A stretch of DNA of 64,000 bases, from assembly GCA_002359315.1 (NCBI GenBank), contig DEMS01000034.1:1-64000 (forward strand), read 5' to 3'. Each line of letters starts with the position of its first letter. Position 1 is the stretch's first letter. The position numbers and the translations under genes were made by a program. The notes beneath the pieces are model-generated. The model saw nothing but the letters and a program-made list of their open reading frames with translations. It was not told the DNA's origin and did no database searches. Source of the stretch: Bacteroidetes bacterium UBA2664 (lineage in GTDB: Bacteria > Bacteroidota > Rhodothermia > Balneolales > Balneolaceae). Positions 8,096 to 17,180 of the stretch are shown here, one piece after another.

Positions 8096-9068
8096 CTGCC
8101 AGATCCTGTATCCGTTCAATAAACTGTTTCAGCTCTTCCGACTCATTTTTGTACTGTTCGTAGAGAGGCTGCAATCTCTCCAAAAAAGGAGCTTTATCCG
8201 GGTAGATAATCTCCACACCTGCATTCCGAACCTCTTCGAGCGCTTGTTCCGTCGCTACTCTCCAGAGATCTCTTTGATAGATTCCTGACTCCTCAGCTGC
8301 CCTAAGTAGAATAGCTTGTTCTTCCTCATTCAGACGCTCCCATGTGTGAAGGCTGGCATACAGGATATCGGGTACAGCCGTATGTTCATTCAGACTGTAA
8401 TAACCGGAGACTTCATAGTGACCGGATAGGTGAAAGCTGGGCGGATTATTTTCAGCCCCTTCTACGATTCCCTGCTGAAGGGCTGTATAGAGCTCCCCCC
8501 AGGAGATTGGAGTCGCATTTCCACCCAGCAGATTTACCATCTGAATGGCTGCCGGACTCTCCTGCACCCTGATGCGAAGGCCGCTCAGATCGTCCGGATG
8601 ATGAATCGCTCGATCTTTGGTATAAAAACTTCGAGTTCCGGCATCATAATAGGTGAGCCCCATCAATCGGATACGTTCCCCGGCATCCAGCAGTTCCCGT
8701 CCCACAACACCATCCCAAACCCGGTATCGGTGATCTGCATCCACAAAAAGGAAAGGGACACTGAACACTTTATAGACCGGATCAAACCCTTCAATCACAC
8801 TTGAGGAGACTTTCGTAATATCCACACTCCCGATTTGTAGCAACTCCAGCAGCTCACGTTCTGTGCCCAACTGCTGACTGGGATAGACATCAATTCTCAT
8901 CTTCCCTTCTGAATATTCCGCTGTGCGTTCGGCCATAAACTCCATGGCCAGATGAACCGGATGGGATGTGTCCAGCCCATGGCCCAGTTTCAGAACGGTG
9001 ACATCTTTTTCACCGGTACAGGCAAACATCATGAAAATTATAAAAAAGTATGGCAGATATTTTTTCAC
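8088..9068 (-). CDS. dctP: TRAP transporter periplasmic substrate-binding lipoprotein (DctP family)
   Basis: Solute-binding subunit of the TRAP system, 326 residues. A hydrophobic leader ending FAC (about residue 17) suggests lipidation and outer- or inner-membrane anchoring. The carboxylate-clamping Arg lies in LRIRVQES, and ELYTALQQG and AENNPPSF are typical of sugar-acid binding DctP proteins. With uxaC/uxaE downstream, the ligand is probably galacturonate or glucuronate. It is the first gene of the transporter operon; a 17-bp palindrome sits 44 bases before its start. Confidence 0.9.
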   Translation of the reverse strand: MKKYLPYFFIIFMMFACTGEKDVTVLKLGHGLDTSHPVHLAMEFMAERTAEYSEGKMRIDVYPSQQLGTERELLELLQIGSVDITKVSSSVIEGFDPVYKVFSVPFLFVDADHRYRVWDGVVGRELLDAGERIRLMGLTYYDAGTRSFYTKDRAIHHPDDLSGLRIRVQESPAAIQMVNLLGGNATPISWGELYTALQQGIVEGAENNPPSFHLSGHYEVSGYYSLNEHTAVPDILYASLHTWERLNEEEQAILLRAAEESGIYQRDLWRVATEQALEEVRNAGVEIIYPDKAPFLERLQPLYEQYKNESEELKQFIERIQDLADG

Positions 9069-9111
9069 CGAAACAAAGCCCCAGTTAGGTTTAGTCGAAT
9101 TGTGCTGCTGA

Positions 9112-9128
9112 TTAGATCAATGATCTAA
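9112..9128. promoter_or_regulatory. Perfect 17-bp palindrome, likely operator of the uronate operon
   Basis: TTAGATCA-A-TGATCTAA is a perfect 8+1+8 inverted repeat 44 bases upstream of the dctP start. The size, symmetry and position fit an operator for a dimeric repressor such as a GntR/FadR- or LacI-type uronate regulator. No regulator gene is in the window, and I found no second copy upstream of uxaE or the SDR gene. Confidence 0.6.
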
Positions 9129-9191
9129 AGTACTTGACGATCAGTAATTTCTCAAAAAAGAATTCAATTATTTAATAACTACTACCGTCAG

Positions 9192-9330
9192 TTTGAGCCT
9201 TTCGTCAAGCTCAAGACAAGCTCAGTCGCTCCTCTTTTATCCCATGGAGCGAAGCGGAGTGAAAACTCCCTGCAAAGTCGAAGAACATCTCGACTGAGCT
9301 TGACGAAAGCCTCGATGTGACGACTTTGGT
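9192..9330. repeat. Inverted-repeat intergenic element A
   Basis: Arms at 9195-9213 (GAGCCTTTCGTCAAGCTCA) and 9295-9313 pair at 18 of 19 positions. The interior holds TTTTATCCCATGGAGCGAAGCGGAGTGAA, shared with small changes by the element near 52.78 kb. This occupies most of the gene-free stretch 9069-9373; nothing coding is seen there. Confidence 0.75.
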
Positions 9331-9373
9331 TTAATCCTGCGCTCGGGCTGACGGTGAAAATGACGGGTTGCCT

Positions 9374-9886
9374 TCACTGCCTCTCTTTCCCTTCGTGCCA
9401 ATTCATTGCTTCATCCGAACCCTCTTCAGGTGCCCAGTGTGCAAATATTTTATCGGTTTCTGCATCATAAGGCCCTCTTTTGCACTCAAAAAGTAGGGTG
9501 TCCGGTTCCAATACTTTAAATGAGTGCCAAACTTCGGGTTCAATATCCAAGACTCCGGGATGTGGTTTGCTTTCAACAATGTGCTTAGAGATAACTTCAC
9601 CTGAATCATCATAGGTGAAAAAATGGATGGAACCCTTCATCAATACAAGCGATTCTGTAGCGTGTTGCAGAGGATGTTTGTGAGGCCTGATATAGGTATC
9701 CGGCTGTAAAAAGTTAACCATTCGCTGAACTTCGGCATCCTGTTCACGATGAATAGGGAGGATAATGCGTCTTCTTTCGCTCTCTCTGGATGCCCGGATA
9801 CCCTGTTGAATCATCTCTTCTGTCAGGGTAAAAATAGGCCCGGTAACATTTTTAAAGGCAAGTTTAGTCATTGACGTTTTCCCCAT
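9374..9886 (-). CDS. WbuC-like cupin metalloprotein
   Basis: A 170-residue single-domain cupin resembling the WbuC family. Likely metal ligands lie in RPHKHPLQHATES (about 84-96) and EVWHSFKV (about 137-144). WbuC proteins are usually found in O-antigen clusters and their reaction is unclear. Here the gene sits 305 bases upstream of the uronate TRAP operon on the same strand, so a role in sugar-acid handling, for example helping a ring-opening or isomer change as the cupin KdgF does, is possible but only inferred. Start may be M1 or M6 (9871). Confidence 0.75.
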   Translation of the reverse strand: MGKTSMTKLAFKNVTGPIFTLTEEMIQQGIRASRESERRRIILPIHREQDAEVQRMVNFLQPDTYIRPHKHPLQHATESLVLMKGSIHFFTYDDSGEVISKHIVESKPHPGVLDIEPEVWHSFKVLEPDTLLFECKRGPYDAETDKIFAHWAPEEGSDEAMNWHEGKERQ

Positions 9887-9935
9887 TCACTTTGCGAAAC
9901 TGTTTCCTGTTTCTATTGATGATACCAAAAGCCTT

Positions 9936-11132
9936 TTATTTAATACTATTTTGAAAAATGAGTCCGGCCATCAATGCGGATCCGGTCAAAAAAGCACGCT
10001 CATCAATATTGTATCTGGGATGGTGCCAGCTCCATTTTGAATCCGCTTCATCACTGCCACTCCCCAAAAAGAAAAAGGACCCGGGAAACTCCTCCTGGTA
10101 GAAGGCAAAATCCTCGCCCGCCATCATGGGCCGGTTCAACTCAATGACCTTCTCATTCCCCAACATTTTATAGGCTGCATCAGAAAGCTTTTGTGTACAT
10201 TTATCATCATTGATGACAGCCGGATACCCTTCAATAAATTGAAATTTGTAGCTTCCACCCGCTCCTTCTGTAGTACTTTTGATAATCTCTTCCATTCTTT
10301 TTTTAATCAGTCGTGCAGTCTCCATAGAAAAAGCCCGAACGGTACCGATCATTTCCGCTTTTGCAGGGATCACATTATGAGCGGAGCCTGCTGAAATTTT
10401 ACCTACCGTGATTACCGCCGGTTCGGTGGGGTCCAGGGTTCGACTGATCACCGTCTGGAATTGAGTGATGATTTGAGAAGCCATTACAATCGGATCAATG
10501 GTAAGATGAGGCGTGGCTGCATGGCCTCCTTTTCCAATCACTTCTATTTCAAACTCTACGGTGCATGACATAAAAGAACCCGCTTTTACTGCGATCTCTC
10601 CCGGTGCATAGTTTGGATTCATGTGCAGTCCATAAATCTCTTCAACCCCATGCTTTTGAAGGATTCCGCTCTCTCGGATCAAACGTGCACCGCCGGGCAA
10701 CTTCTCTTCAGCAGGCTGAAAAATAAGAACGACTTTTCCCGGCAACTCTGATTCCAGGTCTTTCAATATATTTGCAGCACCCAGCAGATTTGCGGTATGA
10801 GCATCATGACCGCAGCAGTGAGCCGCTCCCGTCCTCTCAGAGATGAAACCGGCCTTCGCCTCTCCTTCCTCATCCATACCCAATGCATCTATATCTGCTC
10901 GTAAAGCGATCACCGGACCCGGTTTTTTGCCCTCAATCACTCCCACGCAACCGGTTTCCAGAGGCTGTTCCGTTTCAACCCCAATTTTCTTTAGCTCATG
11001 CCTGATATAGTCCGTTGTTTCAAACTCCTTAAAACTAACTTCCGGATTCTTATGCAGATGTCTTCGTACCTGCACCATATAGTCGAAATACTCATCCGCT
11101 TTCTTTTGAATAATCTCCTTAAAATTGGTCAT
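9936..11132 (-). CDS. M20-family amidohydrolase (hippurate/IAA-amino acid hydrolase type)
   Basis: Metal-dependent peptidase/amidohydrolase of family M20D, 398 residues. It would release an acyl or aryl group from an N-acylated amino acid in the cytoplasm. Signatures include RRHLHKNPEVSF near residue 23, the metal ligands in CCGHDAHT, the catalytic Glu region PAEEKLPGGARLI and GLHMNP. A dimerisation lid domain is expected in the middle (about 185-300). It is 49 bases upstream of the cupin on the same strand. The precise substrate cannot be told; no secretion signal is present. Confidence 0.88.
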   Translation of the reverse strand: MTNFKEIIQKKADEYFDYMVQVRRHLHKNPEVSFKEFETTDYIRHELKKIGVETEQPLETGCVGVIEGKKPGPVIALRADIDALGMDEEGEAKAGFISERTGAAHCCGHDAHTANLLGAANILKDLESELPGKVVLIFQPAEEKLPGGARLIRESGILQKHGVEEIYGLHMNPNYAPGEIAVKAGSFMSCTVEFEIEVIGKGGHAATPHLTIDPIVMASQIITQFQTVISRTLDPTEPAVITVGKISAGSAHNVIPAKAEMIGTVRAFSMETARLIKKRMEEIIKSTTEGAGGSYKFQFIEGYPAVINDDKCTQKLSDAAYKMLGNEKVIELNRPMMAGEDFAFYQEEFPGSFFFLGSGSDEADSKWSWHHPRYNIDERAFLTGSALMAGLIFQNSIK

Positions 11133-11264
11133 GGGTAAATCTATACGTTCAAATGATTTGCTACAAAAAACTGTTCACATCTAAAACAGACCTACTGAAT
11201 AACTGCAGATGGCCCACAGCTTTTTGTATATTGATATAATAATGAGGGTACTGAAAAACTTTAT

Positions 11265-11345
11265 TGTTCATCCTGACTTTTTTTACAGGATCTCATACGT
11301 TTGATCATTCGAGATTCTGAAACAAGTTCAGAATGATGAATTTAT
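11265..11345. repeat. Two opposed CATCCTGA-type palindromic elements
   Basis: TTCATCCTGACTTTTTTTACAG followed by GATCTC at about 11267-11294 and, reversed, GATTCTGAAACAAGTTCAGAAT at about 11314-11335 are copies in opposite orientation of the element that ends the array at 19741-19880. They lie between the divergent M20 and alcohol dehydrogenase genes. Confidence 0.65.
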
Positions 11346-11393
11346 AGAGTTTATCAAAGCCTCCATCACAATGATAACCAAAATTCATCAATT

Positions 11394-12599
11394 ATGAACT
11401 CCTTTGAAGTCCACATCCCCACTTATCTCTTTTTTGGCAGTGACAAAGCTGATCCCTTTTTTGACAAATTAAGCAGTTATGGGTCTCATGCACTCATTGT
11501 TATCGGTGGTGGCAGTGTAAAACGTACAGGATATTTCGACGAGGTAACCTCTCACCTGTCAACAAGAGATATCAAATGGACACTTTTTGAAGGAATTGAG
11601 CCGAATCCTCATGCTCAGACAATAGATAAAGCTGCAGCCATAGGCAAAAAGAATGGAGTTGATTTTATTTTGGCATTTGGAGGAGGTTCTGTGATGGACG
11701 CTTCCAAAGCCATCGCCGGTTTGATTCATGATGATCAAAAAAATATATGGCCGTTTGTTTTGGGCGAACCAAAGTATAAAAAGTTAAAAGGAGCCCTGCC
11801 GGTTGCAACCATTCCGACCACTGCAGCGACGGCGTCAGAAATTACACCTCATGCCGTGATTTCCAATCCGGAAGTAAAAGGGAAATCACCGATCAGTTAT
11901 TCATTTTTCAAACCGGTAACATCCTGGCTGAATCCCTCTTACCACACATCTTTGCCACTTGAGACAACCCGGGACGGTGCGTCTGATATATTTAGTCATG
12001 TGATCGAAAATTATCTTTTGGGTGGCAATGACTCACCGCTTGCCGACAGATACAGTGAGGGGATCATGCAGACAGTTTTTGAAACGTTGCCCAAAGTATT
12101 GAAGGATCCGGAGAATGAAGCGTATCGCGGTGATCTGCTCTGGGCATCCACACTTGCTTTGAGTACGATTCAGGTGGCCGGAAGGGTCCCGACGGTTTTT
12201 ATTCTTCACAATCTGGAGCACGCATTGAGTGGATATAATCCGGAGTTAGCTCATGGCCGGGGATTGGCAACACTCTATCCGGCTTATTTCAAATGGCTGA
12301 TGGAGAACAACAGAGTGGTTGACAGATTGGCTCTGCTGGGTAATAAATTATTTGATATCCAAACAGACAATGAGGATGAAGCGGCAGCTGAATGTATCGC
12401 TATGTTTGAAGAGTGGCTGAAGGAAAACGGGCTCTATCAACGATTGTCTGATGTAGGAGTTCCCTCTGATGCATTTTCAGAAGTTGCCGATTATGCCATT
12501 CGGGTTTATGGAGGCGGTGAACCTCTGGACGCAGCCGGACACCTGGGTAAAAAAGAGATTATCGAGATCTTTAATAAAACAGAAGAGCAAACAGGGTAA
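11394..12599 (+). CDS. Iron-containing alcohol dehydrogenase (butanol dehydrogenase type)
   Basis: Group III Fe-dependent NAD(P)H alcohol dehydrogenase, 401 residues. The NAD(P)-binding GGGSVMDASKA motif is near residue 95. Likely metal ligands are the Asp and His in TRDGASDIFSHVIE (about 188-201) and the His residues in HNLEHALSGYNPELAHGRG (about 277-295). The closest family feel is YugJ/BdhA, aldehyde-to-alcohol reductases. It stands alone on the plus strand and ends 8 bases from the convergent DUF5916 gene, with no clear terminator between them. Its substrate is unknown. Confidence 0.9.
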   Translation: MNSFEVHIPTYLFFGSDKADPFFDKLSSYGSHALIVIGGGSVKRTGYFDEVTSHLSTRDIKWTLFEGIEPNPHAQTIDKAAAIGKKNGVDFILAFGGGSVMDASKAIAGLIHDDQKNIWPFVLGEPKYKKLKGALPVATIPTTAATASEITPHAVISNPEVKGKSPISYSFFKPVTSWLNPSYHTSLPLETTRDGASDIFSHVIENYLLGGNDSPLADRYSEGIMQTVFETLPKVLKDPENEAYRGDLLWASTLALSTIQVAGRVPTVFILHNLEHALSGYNPELAHGRGLATLYPAYFKWLMENNRVVDRLALLGNKLFDIQTDNEDEAAAECIAMFEEWLKENGLYQRLSDVGVPSDAFSEVADYAIRVYGGGEPLDAAGHLGKKEIIEIFNKTEEQTG

Positions 12600-12607
12600 G
12601 GAGGGCC

Positions 12608-15328
12608 TCACACGCCGAACCAATAGGAAAACTTTACCAAAAATGTATGGCTGGCAGGATTTTGGAAAAGTTCACCAAAATCGTTGCCGACATTGAATAG
12701 TCCTGTACGTTCACGGCTCTCACGGTTTTGTTGCCATACCAAAAATAGTGTTGAACCGGGACGAAACTCCCACCTTAAAACAGCGTTTCCACGAAGCGAT
12801 CGAATGTTAAAATCTGGTTTTGCAATCGAAAATTCCCCCGATCCATCACCGGTCGGATCAATCTGGAACACCTCGTTCTCTTCATCATAGGCCACCGACC
12901 CAATATCCTCACCATAAACACTGTAATTGATTGATTTTGGTTGGGATAACTCCTTAAACCGGCTAAACTCTCCGGCAGAAATAAACGGCTGGGCAAATAC
13001 CTGAAGGCTCAAATCCGGTGTGAATGTCCATTCTACCCGTATTGAAGCTGACAGTGTTGTTTGATTTAAATCCGCAAAAATATAGCGGTTTCCAAAAGTA
13101 TTCGATTTTTGAGCGTCAGCCACAGTGCGTACATACTGGGTGGCATTAAAATTTTTAGACAAGGACGGACGAATCGTAATAGTAGCGGCCTGATGCGGAC
13201 GATAACGTATCGCCAGCCAAATGTTAGTTACATATTCATCGAGCTCGGTTCTGCGATGGAAAAAACCGGGTGATATTCTAAGGTCTTTTCGGTTATCACT
13301 ATTTAAATTCATATTTAATGAAATTGCGGCAGGACTCACTGCCAATGGGCCTCCCCTGGTGAGACGGTCATCCTGTGAACGAAAACTACCTAATAAGTTA
13401 TAATTTAAAGTCCAGAAGTTTTTAAAATTAAAGAAAGCACCGGTACCACTCAGATTCTCCAATGGATCACCCGTTGTGTTCCATGTACCCACTGCAGCTA
13501 ACCAAAAATTATAATTGCGAAAGATCCCGACCGGACTCTGCTGCTGTCTGACGACCATTCCGGATAAAAATCGCCGATCAGCGGCTGGCTGAAAACCCAT
13601 ATCATTCACTTCATAACCCGGACTGATCTGATAACCACGAAATTGGGTCATCCATTTACGGGTTTCTGATGTAAACATAAGATCTGCATGAGTACCTGTC
13701 ATGTTCGTTCTGGCCGGATCAATCTCAAGGTGATCTGCATCGGGTCTTTGAAAATAACGCGCACTGGAACGTTGTACTTGTTCGATCATCATTGGATCAC
13801 CCGAAATAGAACTTCCTGTAATAAATCCGTTGATTCGATACTTCCGGTCCGACCAACTCTGTTCAAAATCAATACCACCGCTGAAGGCCTGATCAGTTAA
13901 AGTTTGACGCAAAACAGGAGTGTTTATATTGCGATACAAGCTGTTGAACATTATGCCGGTAACAGTTTGTCCACCTCGAAAATCACGCTGAACTCGTCCG
14001 ACCATATAGTTCGATAACGGTTCAACCGGTATGGACTCTATGGTTTCTCCATCCGGCGTATATCGAGCTTTCTGCTCTAGGGTAAGGGCATTCAGGAGAC
14101 CCATTGACCATCCGTTCGATGTTTTTCCACTAAGCTTCACGGCTCCTGCAATCGGGGTTTGGGAAGGAGTGTCTGTGAAAAGTGCACCGCCAGGAGTACG
14201 TCCTGAAGGTGCACGGCCGATGCGTCTTGTGTGCAAGATACGTGGCTCAGCACCCATCTGGATGTTACTTGAATAACCAAAATTAAAAATCTCTGCACCT
14301 TCCAGAAAAAACGGGCGCTGTTCCGGGAAAAACGATTCAAAAGCAGACAAGTTTACAACAGCCGGATCAACCTCAACCTGACCAAAATCGGGATTAATAG
14401 TTGCCGTTAAGGTTAAATTTGATCCAATTCCATATTTAATATCTGCCCCTATATTCGAACCAAGATCATTCCCGCTGTAAAACGGATTTTCAGGGTTTCC
14501 GGGTGCACGATTGAGCTGACCGGATACATATGGCAAAAATTCCAATCTCCTGGATTCAGGTAGGTTTCTGATACCCTCAAGCCTGCCCGATCTGGAAACG
14601 ATTCCGGATGCTTCAGGTGGGATAGGTGACCAAAACGATTCTTCACCTTTTCTGGCAATTTCTCTTAAAAAATTGATCCCCCAGCTTCGTTCACCGTTTC
14701 TTACTTCACCATTATACCGAAGTTGTGAAAGAGGGATTCTCATCTCAGCGATCCACCCCTCGTCATCAATGTTTGCAGAAGCTTCCCACACAGCATCCCA
14801 ACTTCTGTCAAACTGGTTGTCATTAAATATCATCATGTCACTGCGCACTCCCCTGGGGCTCACTGCAAATACAAAAGCTGTTCGCTTATCATTATAACTG
14901 TCAATTCCAACACTGATCCAGTCGCTGTATCCATTTCCGTCTTTTCTGAACAGAGTCGCAGCGATGGAGTCGGGGGCACTATCATACGCACGCGCTCCTA
15001 TATAAATGGCATTGTCGTCGTACAAAACCCATACTTCTGTTTTTTCAGTTGCAGGTTCTCCCGGATCCGGTGAAGTTTGCGTAAACCCCGTTGCAGGTTC
15101 TGCCAATCTCCAGACATCTTCATCAAGAATTCCGTCAATATTTATGATTCCGCTATCAATCCTGTAAGCATTGATGTGATAAGATTTTTCTCCGGTTGAG
15201 ACAACCTCAAGGGAATGATTTTGTGCTTCCGCCTTTAAATCCGTCATCAACAAAAAAGAAATACAAACACAAAATGCAAAAAACCGATTTGCATAAACTT
15301 TGTAATTAGTTTTGAGTGAGTAAGTCAT
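12608..15328 (-). CDS. DUF5916 outer-membrane protein with N-terminal carbohydrate-binding-like domain
   Basis: A 906-residue exported protein. A signal peptide of about 36 residues ends at AEAQ. Residues about 50-235 form a CBM9/DOMON-like domain (IDGILDEDVWRLAEPATGF is its usual opening), and the rest is a DUF5916 beta-barrel ending in FSYWFGV. Such proteins are common in Bacteroidota and are thought to sit in the outer membrane, but no reaction or ligand is established. It is a single gene, convergent with the alcohol dehydrogenase and divergent from the porin gene. Confidence 0.88.
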   Translation of the reverse strand: MTYSLKTNYKVYANRFFAFCVCISFLLMTDLKAEAQNHSLEVVSTGEKSYHINAYRIDSGIINIDGILDEDVWRLAEPATGFTQTSPDPGEPATEKTEVWVLYDDNAIYIGARAYDSAPDSIAATLFRKDGNGYSDWISVGIDSYNDKRTAFVFAVSPRGVRSDMMIFNDNQFDRSWDAVWEASANIDDEGWIAEMRIPLSQLRYNGEVRNGERSWGINFLREIARKGEESFWSPIPPEASGIVSRSGRLEGIRNLPESRRLEFLPYVSGQLNRAPGNPENPFYSGNDLGSNIGADIKYGIGSNLTLTATINPDFGQVEVDPAVVNLSAFESFFPEQRPFFLEGAEIFNFGYSSNIQMGAEPRILHTRRIGRAPSGRTPGGALFTDTPSQTPIAGAVKLSGKTSNGWSMGLLNALTLEQKARYTPDGETIESIPVEPLSNYMVGRVQRDFRGGQTVTGIMFNSLYRNINTPVLRQTLTDQAFSGGIDFEQSWSDRKYRINGFITGSSISGDPMMIEQVQRSSARYFQRPDADHLEIDPARTNMTGTHADLMFTSETRKWMTQFRGYQISPGYEVNDMGFQPAADRRFLSGMVVRQQQSPVGIFRNYNFWLAAVGTWNTTGDPLENLSGTGAFFNFKNFWTLNYNLLGSFRSQDDRLTRGGPLAVSPAAISLNMNLNSDNRKDLRISPGFFHRRTELDEYVTNIWLAIRYRPHQAATITIRPSLSKNFNATQYVRTVADAQKSNTFGNRYIFADLNQTTLSASIRVEWTFTPDLSLQVFAQPFISAGEFSRFKELSQPKSINYSVYGEDIGSVAYDEENEVFQIDPTGDGSGEFSIAKPDFNIRSLRGNAVLRWEFRPGSTLFLVWQQNRESRERTGLFNVGNDFGELFQNPASHTFLVKFSYWFGV

Positions 15329-15818
15329 GATATGAACATCTAAAGAATTATTCTGATGATTTATCCTTCCTTACGAACTGACGAATTAATGGTTTCAGCC
15401 ATTTTCCTTATCCCTATGAGGTTCAACGGATTAATACTTGAAAAAACAAGAGTTAGCGGATTATTTTGATAAGCTGTTCTTTCATCCGTGGATATCATCC
15501 ATTATATCAGACGTAATTGTACATATTTGATTGACTGGAAAGGTGAAATAGAGAGAAAAATCAAAGATCTATGATCCGCTAAGCCGTTATAGAGCTCATC
15601 AATGAGTTAACCGCCAAAGATCATTTCCAAAACATGATGATTGACGAATCAGGGAATATCCTACTCCTTTCTGCATTTTTTATTTGTAAGCTGATTGTAT
15701 AAACAAGAGTACGAATCATCAACAGATCAAGATTTATCTGTCCCGGCATTTAAAATAATTGTCGTTCGATAGAAAATTGATTCTGGCACTCTTAGACTTC
15801 AAATCAGGGATCAAGAAA
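15329..15818. other. Divergent intergenic region, no gene seen
   Basis: 490 bases between the DUF5916 gene (minus) and the porin gene (plus). It must hold both promoters. I see no strong palindrome, repeat, RNA gene or convincing coding frame; an upstream extension of the porin frame from 15759 lacks signal-peptide character. Confidence 0.6.
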
Positions 15819-16955
15819 ATGCAAACTAAGAAGCTAACTCAAAGTATTGCACTCATCGCCACTCTTTTCTGGATTAGCTGTCAATCTGCAGACGCGCAAA
15901 TCAAATTGGATGTAGGCGGTTATATGCAAAACTGGGTTATCGCCAATCAAAGCACGGATGTTTTGACGCCATCACAAGGAAATTTAGCGATACTGGGATC
16001 AAAAACGAATAAAACTCAAGGGTTCCGAATCCGGAGGGCAAGGATAACGGCAAAAGGGAGTATCGGCGACAAGTTCAGTACCACGACCTGGATTGAATTC
16101 GCAGGTTCAACACCCTCACTGCTCGATTTTCATGTGGATGCACATATCCGGCCATGGTTCAATATTCGCCTGGGGCAATTTATGATGCCCGGTCAGTCGT
16201 TTGATACCTCACGTCTCGTTTCTTCAAAATTAATTTTTTATGAACGTGCACCCATCACAACTACTTTTTCAGATCGTATGGGGTACAGTGCATTTCGTGA
16301 TGTAGGTATTATGGCATATGGACAGCATGGAAGGTTGTGGTACGGAGTTCACGCGAGTAACGGTTCCGGAAGATTTAATTATGCCAGTTCAACCATTACG
16401 GAACGAAAAGCCGGCGGCGGACTCTATGGTGCTCGGGTTGATTGGGAACTCTTTGATGGTTTTACTCTCGGATCACATATAGCCACTAACCAGCAGAGAG
16501 ATGTGGTTCAATCCGGAAGCGAACCGTTTGATATCGACCGCACATCCTGGTCTTTGAGAGCAGCGACCAACAATCTGGGAATTAATGGTTTATTCTCTCA
16601 ATTAGAATATATGAGTCTAACCGGTAAGGAAAACAGTCGAGGTGTAAACCTGAATGTTGACGGAGACTATAAACTTCACGGTTTTTATGCCGAACTGGGA
16701 TACCGAATTACTCGTGAATGGCATCTGCTTGGCCGTTATGATGAGATGATTCAGAAACCGGGTCAGGGCGGCTTAGAACAGACATGGAACCGCTATGGGC
16801 AGAACAACTACACCTTTGGGATATCACGCTATATTTATGATGGAAACGCGGAACTTGTGAGAGCTCACCTCAACTACTCGTTCGGTGAATCCGGCCCGAT
16901 GGATCTAAACAACTCCATTTTGGTTGCTGTTTTTCAGTTACGATTTATTCCTTAA
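15819..16955 (+). CDS. Porin, O/P (phosphate-selective) family
   Basis: Outer-membrane beta-barrel porin, 378 residues from the ATG at 15819, which gives a clean signal peptide (KKLTQSIALIATLFW... SADAQ). FRIRRARITAKG near residue 70 and IRLGQFMMPGQ are typical of the OprO/OprP-like family, and the chain ends in a strand reading VAVFQLRFIP. It is assumed to let small solutes, perhaps anions, across the outer membrane. The frame also opens at 15759, but that start would bury the signal peptide. No phosphate or sugar genes adjoin it, so the solute is unknown. Confidence 0.82.
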   Translation: MQTKKLTQSIALIATLFWISCQSADAQIKLDVGGYMQNWVIANQSTDVLTPSQGNLAILGSKTNKTQGFRIRRARITAKGSIGDKFSTTTWIEFAGSTPSLLDFHVDAHIRPWFNIRLGQFMMPGQSFDTSRLVSSKLIFYERAPITTTFSDRMGYSAFRDVGIMAYGQHGRLWYGVHASNGSGRFNYASSTITERKAGGGLYGARVDWELFDGFTLGSHIATNQQRDVVQSGSEPFDIDRTSWSLRAATNNLGINGLFSQLEYMSLTGKENSRGVNLNVDGDYKLHGFYAELGYRITREWHLLGRYDEMIQKPGQGGLEQTWNRYGQNNYTFGISRYIYDGNAELVRAHLNYSFGESGPMDLNNSILVAVFQLRFIP

Positions 16956-17180
16956 AAGAGACTTAAATTCAAAATCAATCAGACCGGTATTTTTGATGGG
17001 AGTTCCTGCCACTTTTGAATACTTACAGCTCAATCAGGAATTGGGGTTACCGGCTATACTGCCTTGAAAACCCAGTGCGTTTTTAAAAGTTTGCTGAAAA
17101 TTCAGACAACATGTATGATTCGCCTTCATCATCTATATGTGTATATTTGGTAAAATTAAATAACCACATTCAACATTCAT

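Noticed and set aside
12469..12696. Short open frame across the alcohol dehydrogenase end
   Set aside because: Overlaps two real genes in other frames and has no recognisable protein features.
15759..15818. Upstream start of the porin frame
   Set aside because: Adds 20 residues ahead of a clear signal peptide.
17041..17066. Similarity of GGCTATACTGCCTTGAAAA to GGTTATACTGCTTTAAAT upstream of recA (20640)
   Set aside because: Short AT-rich match; insufficient to claim a repeat or promoter.
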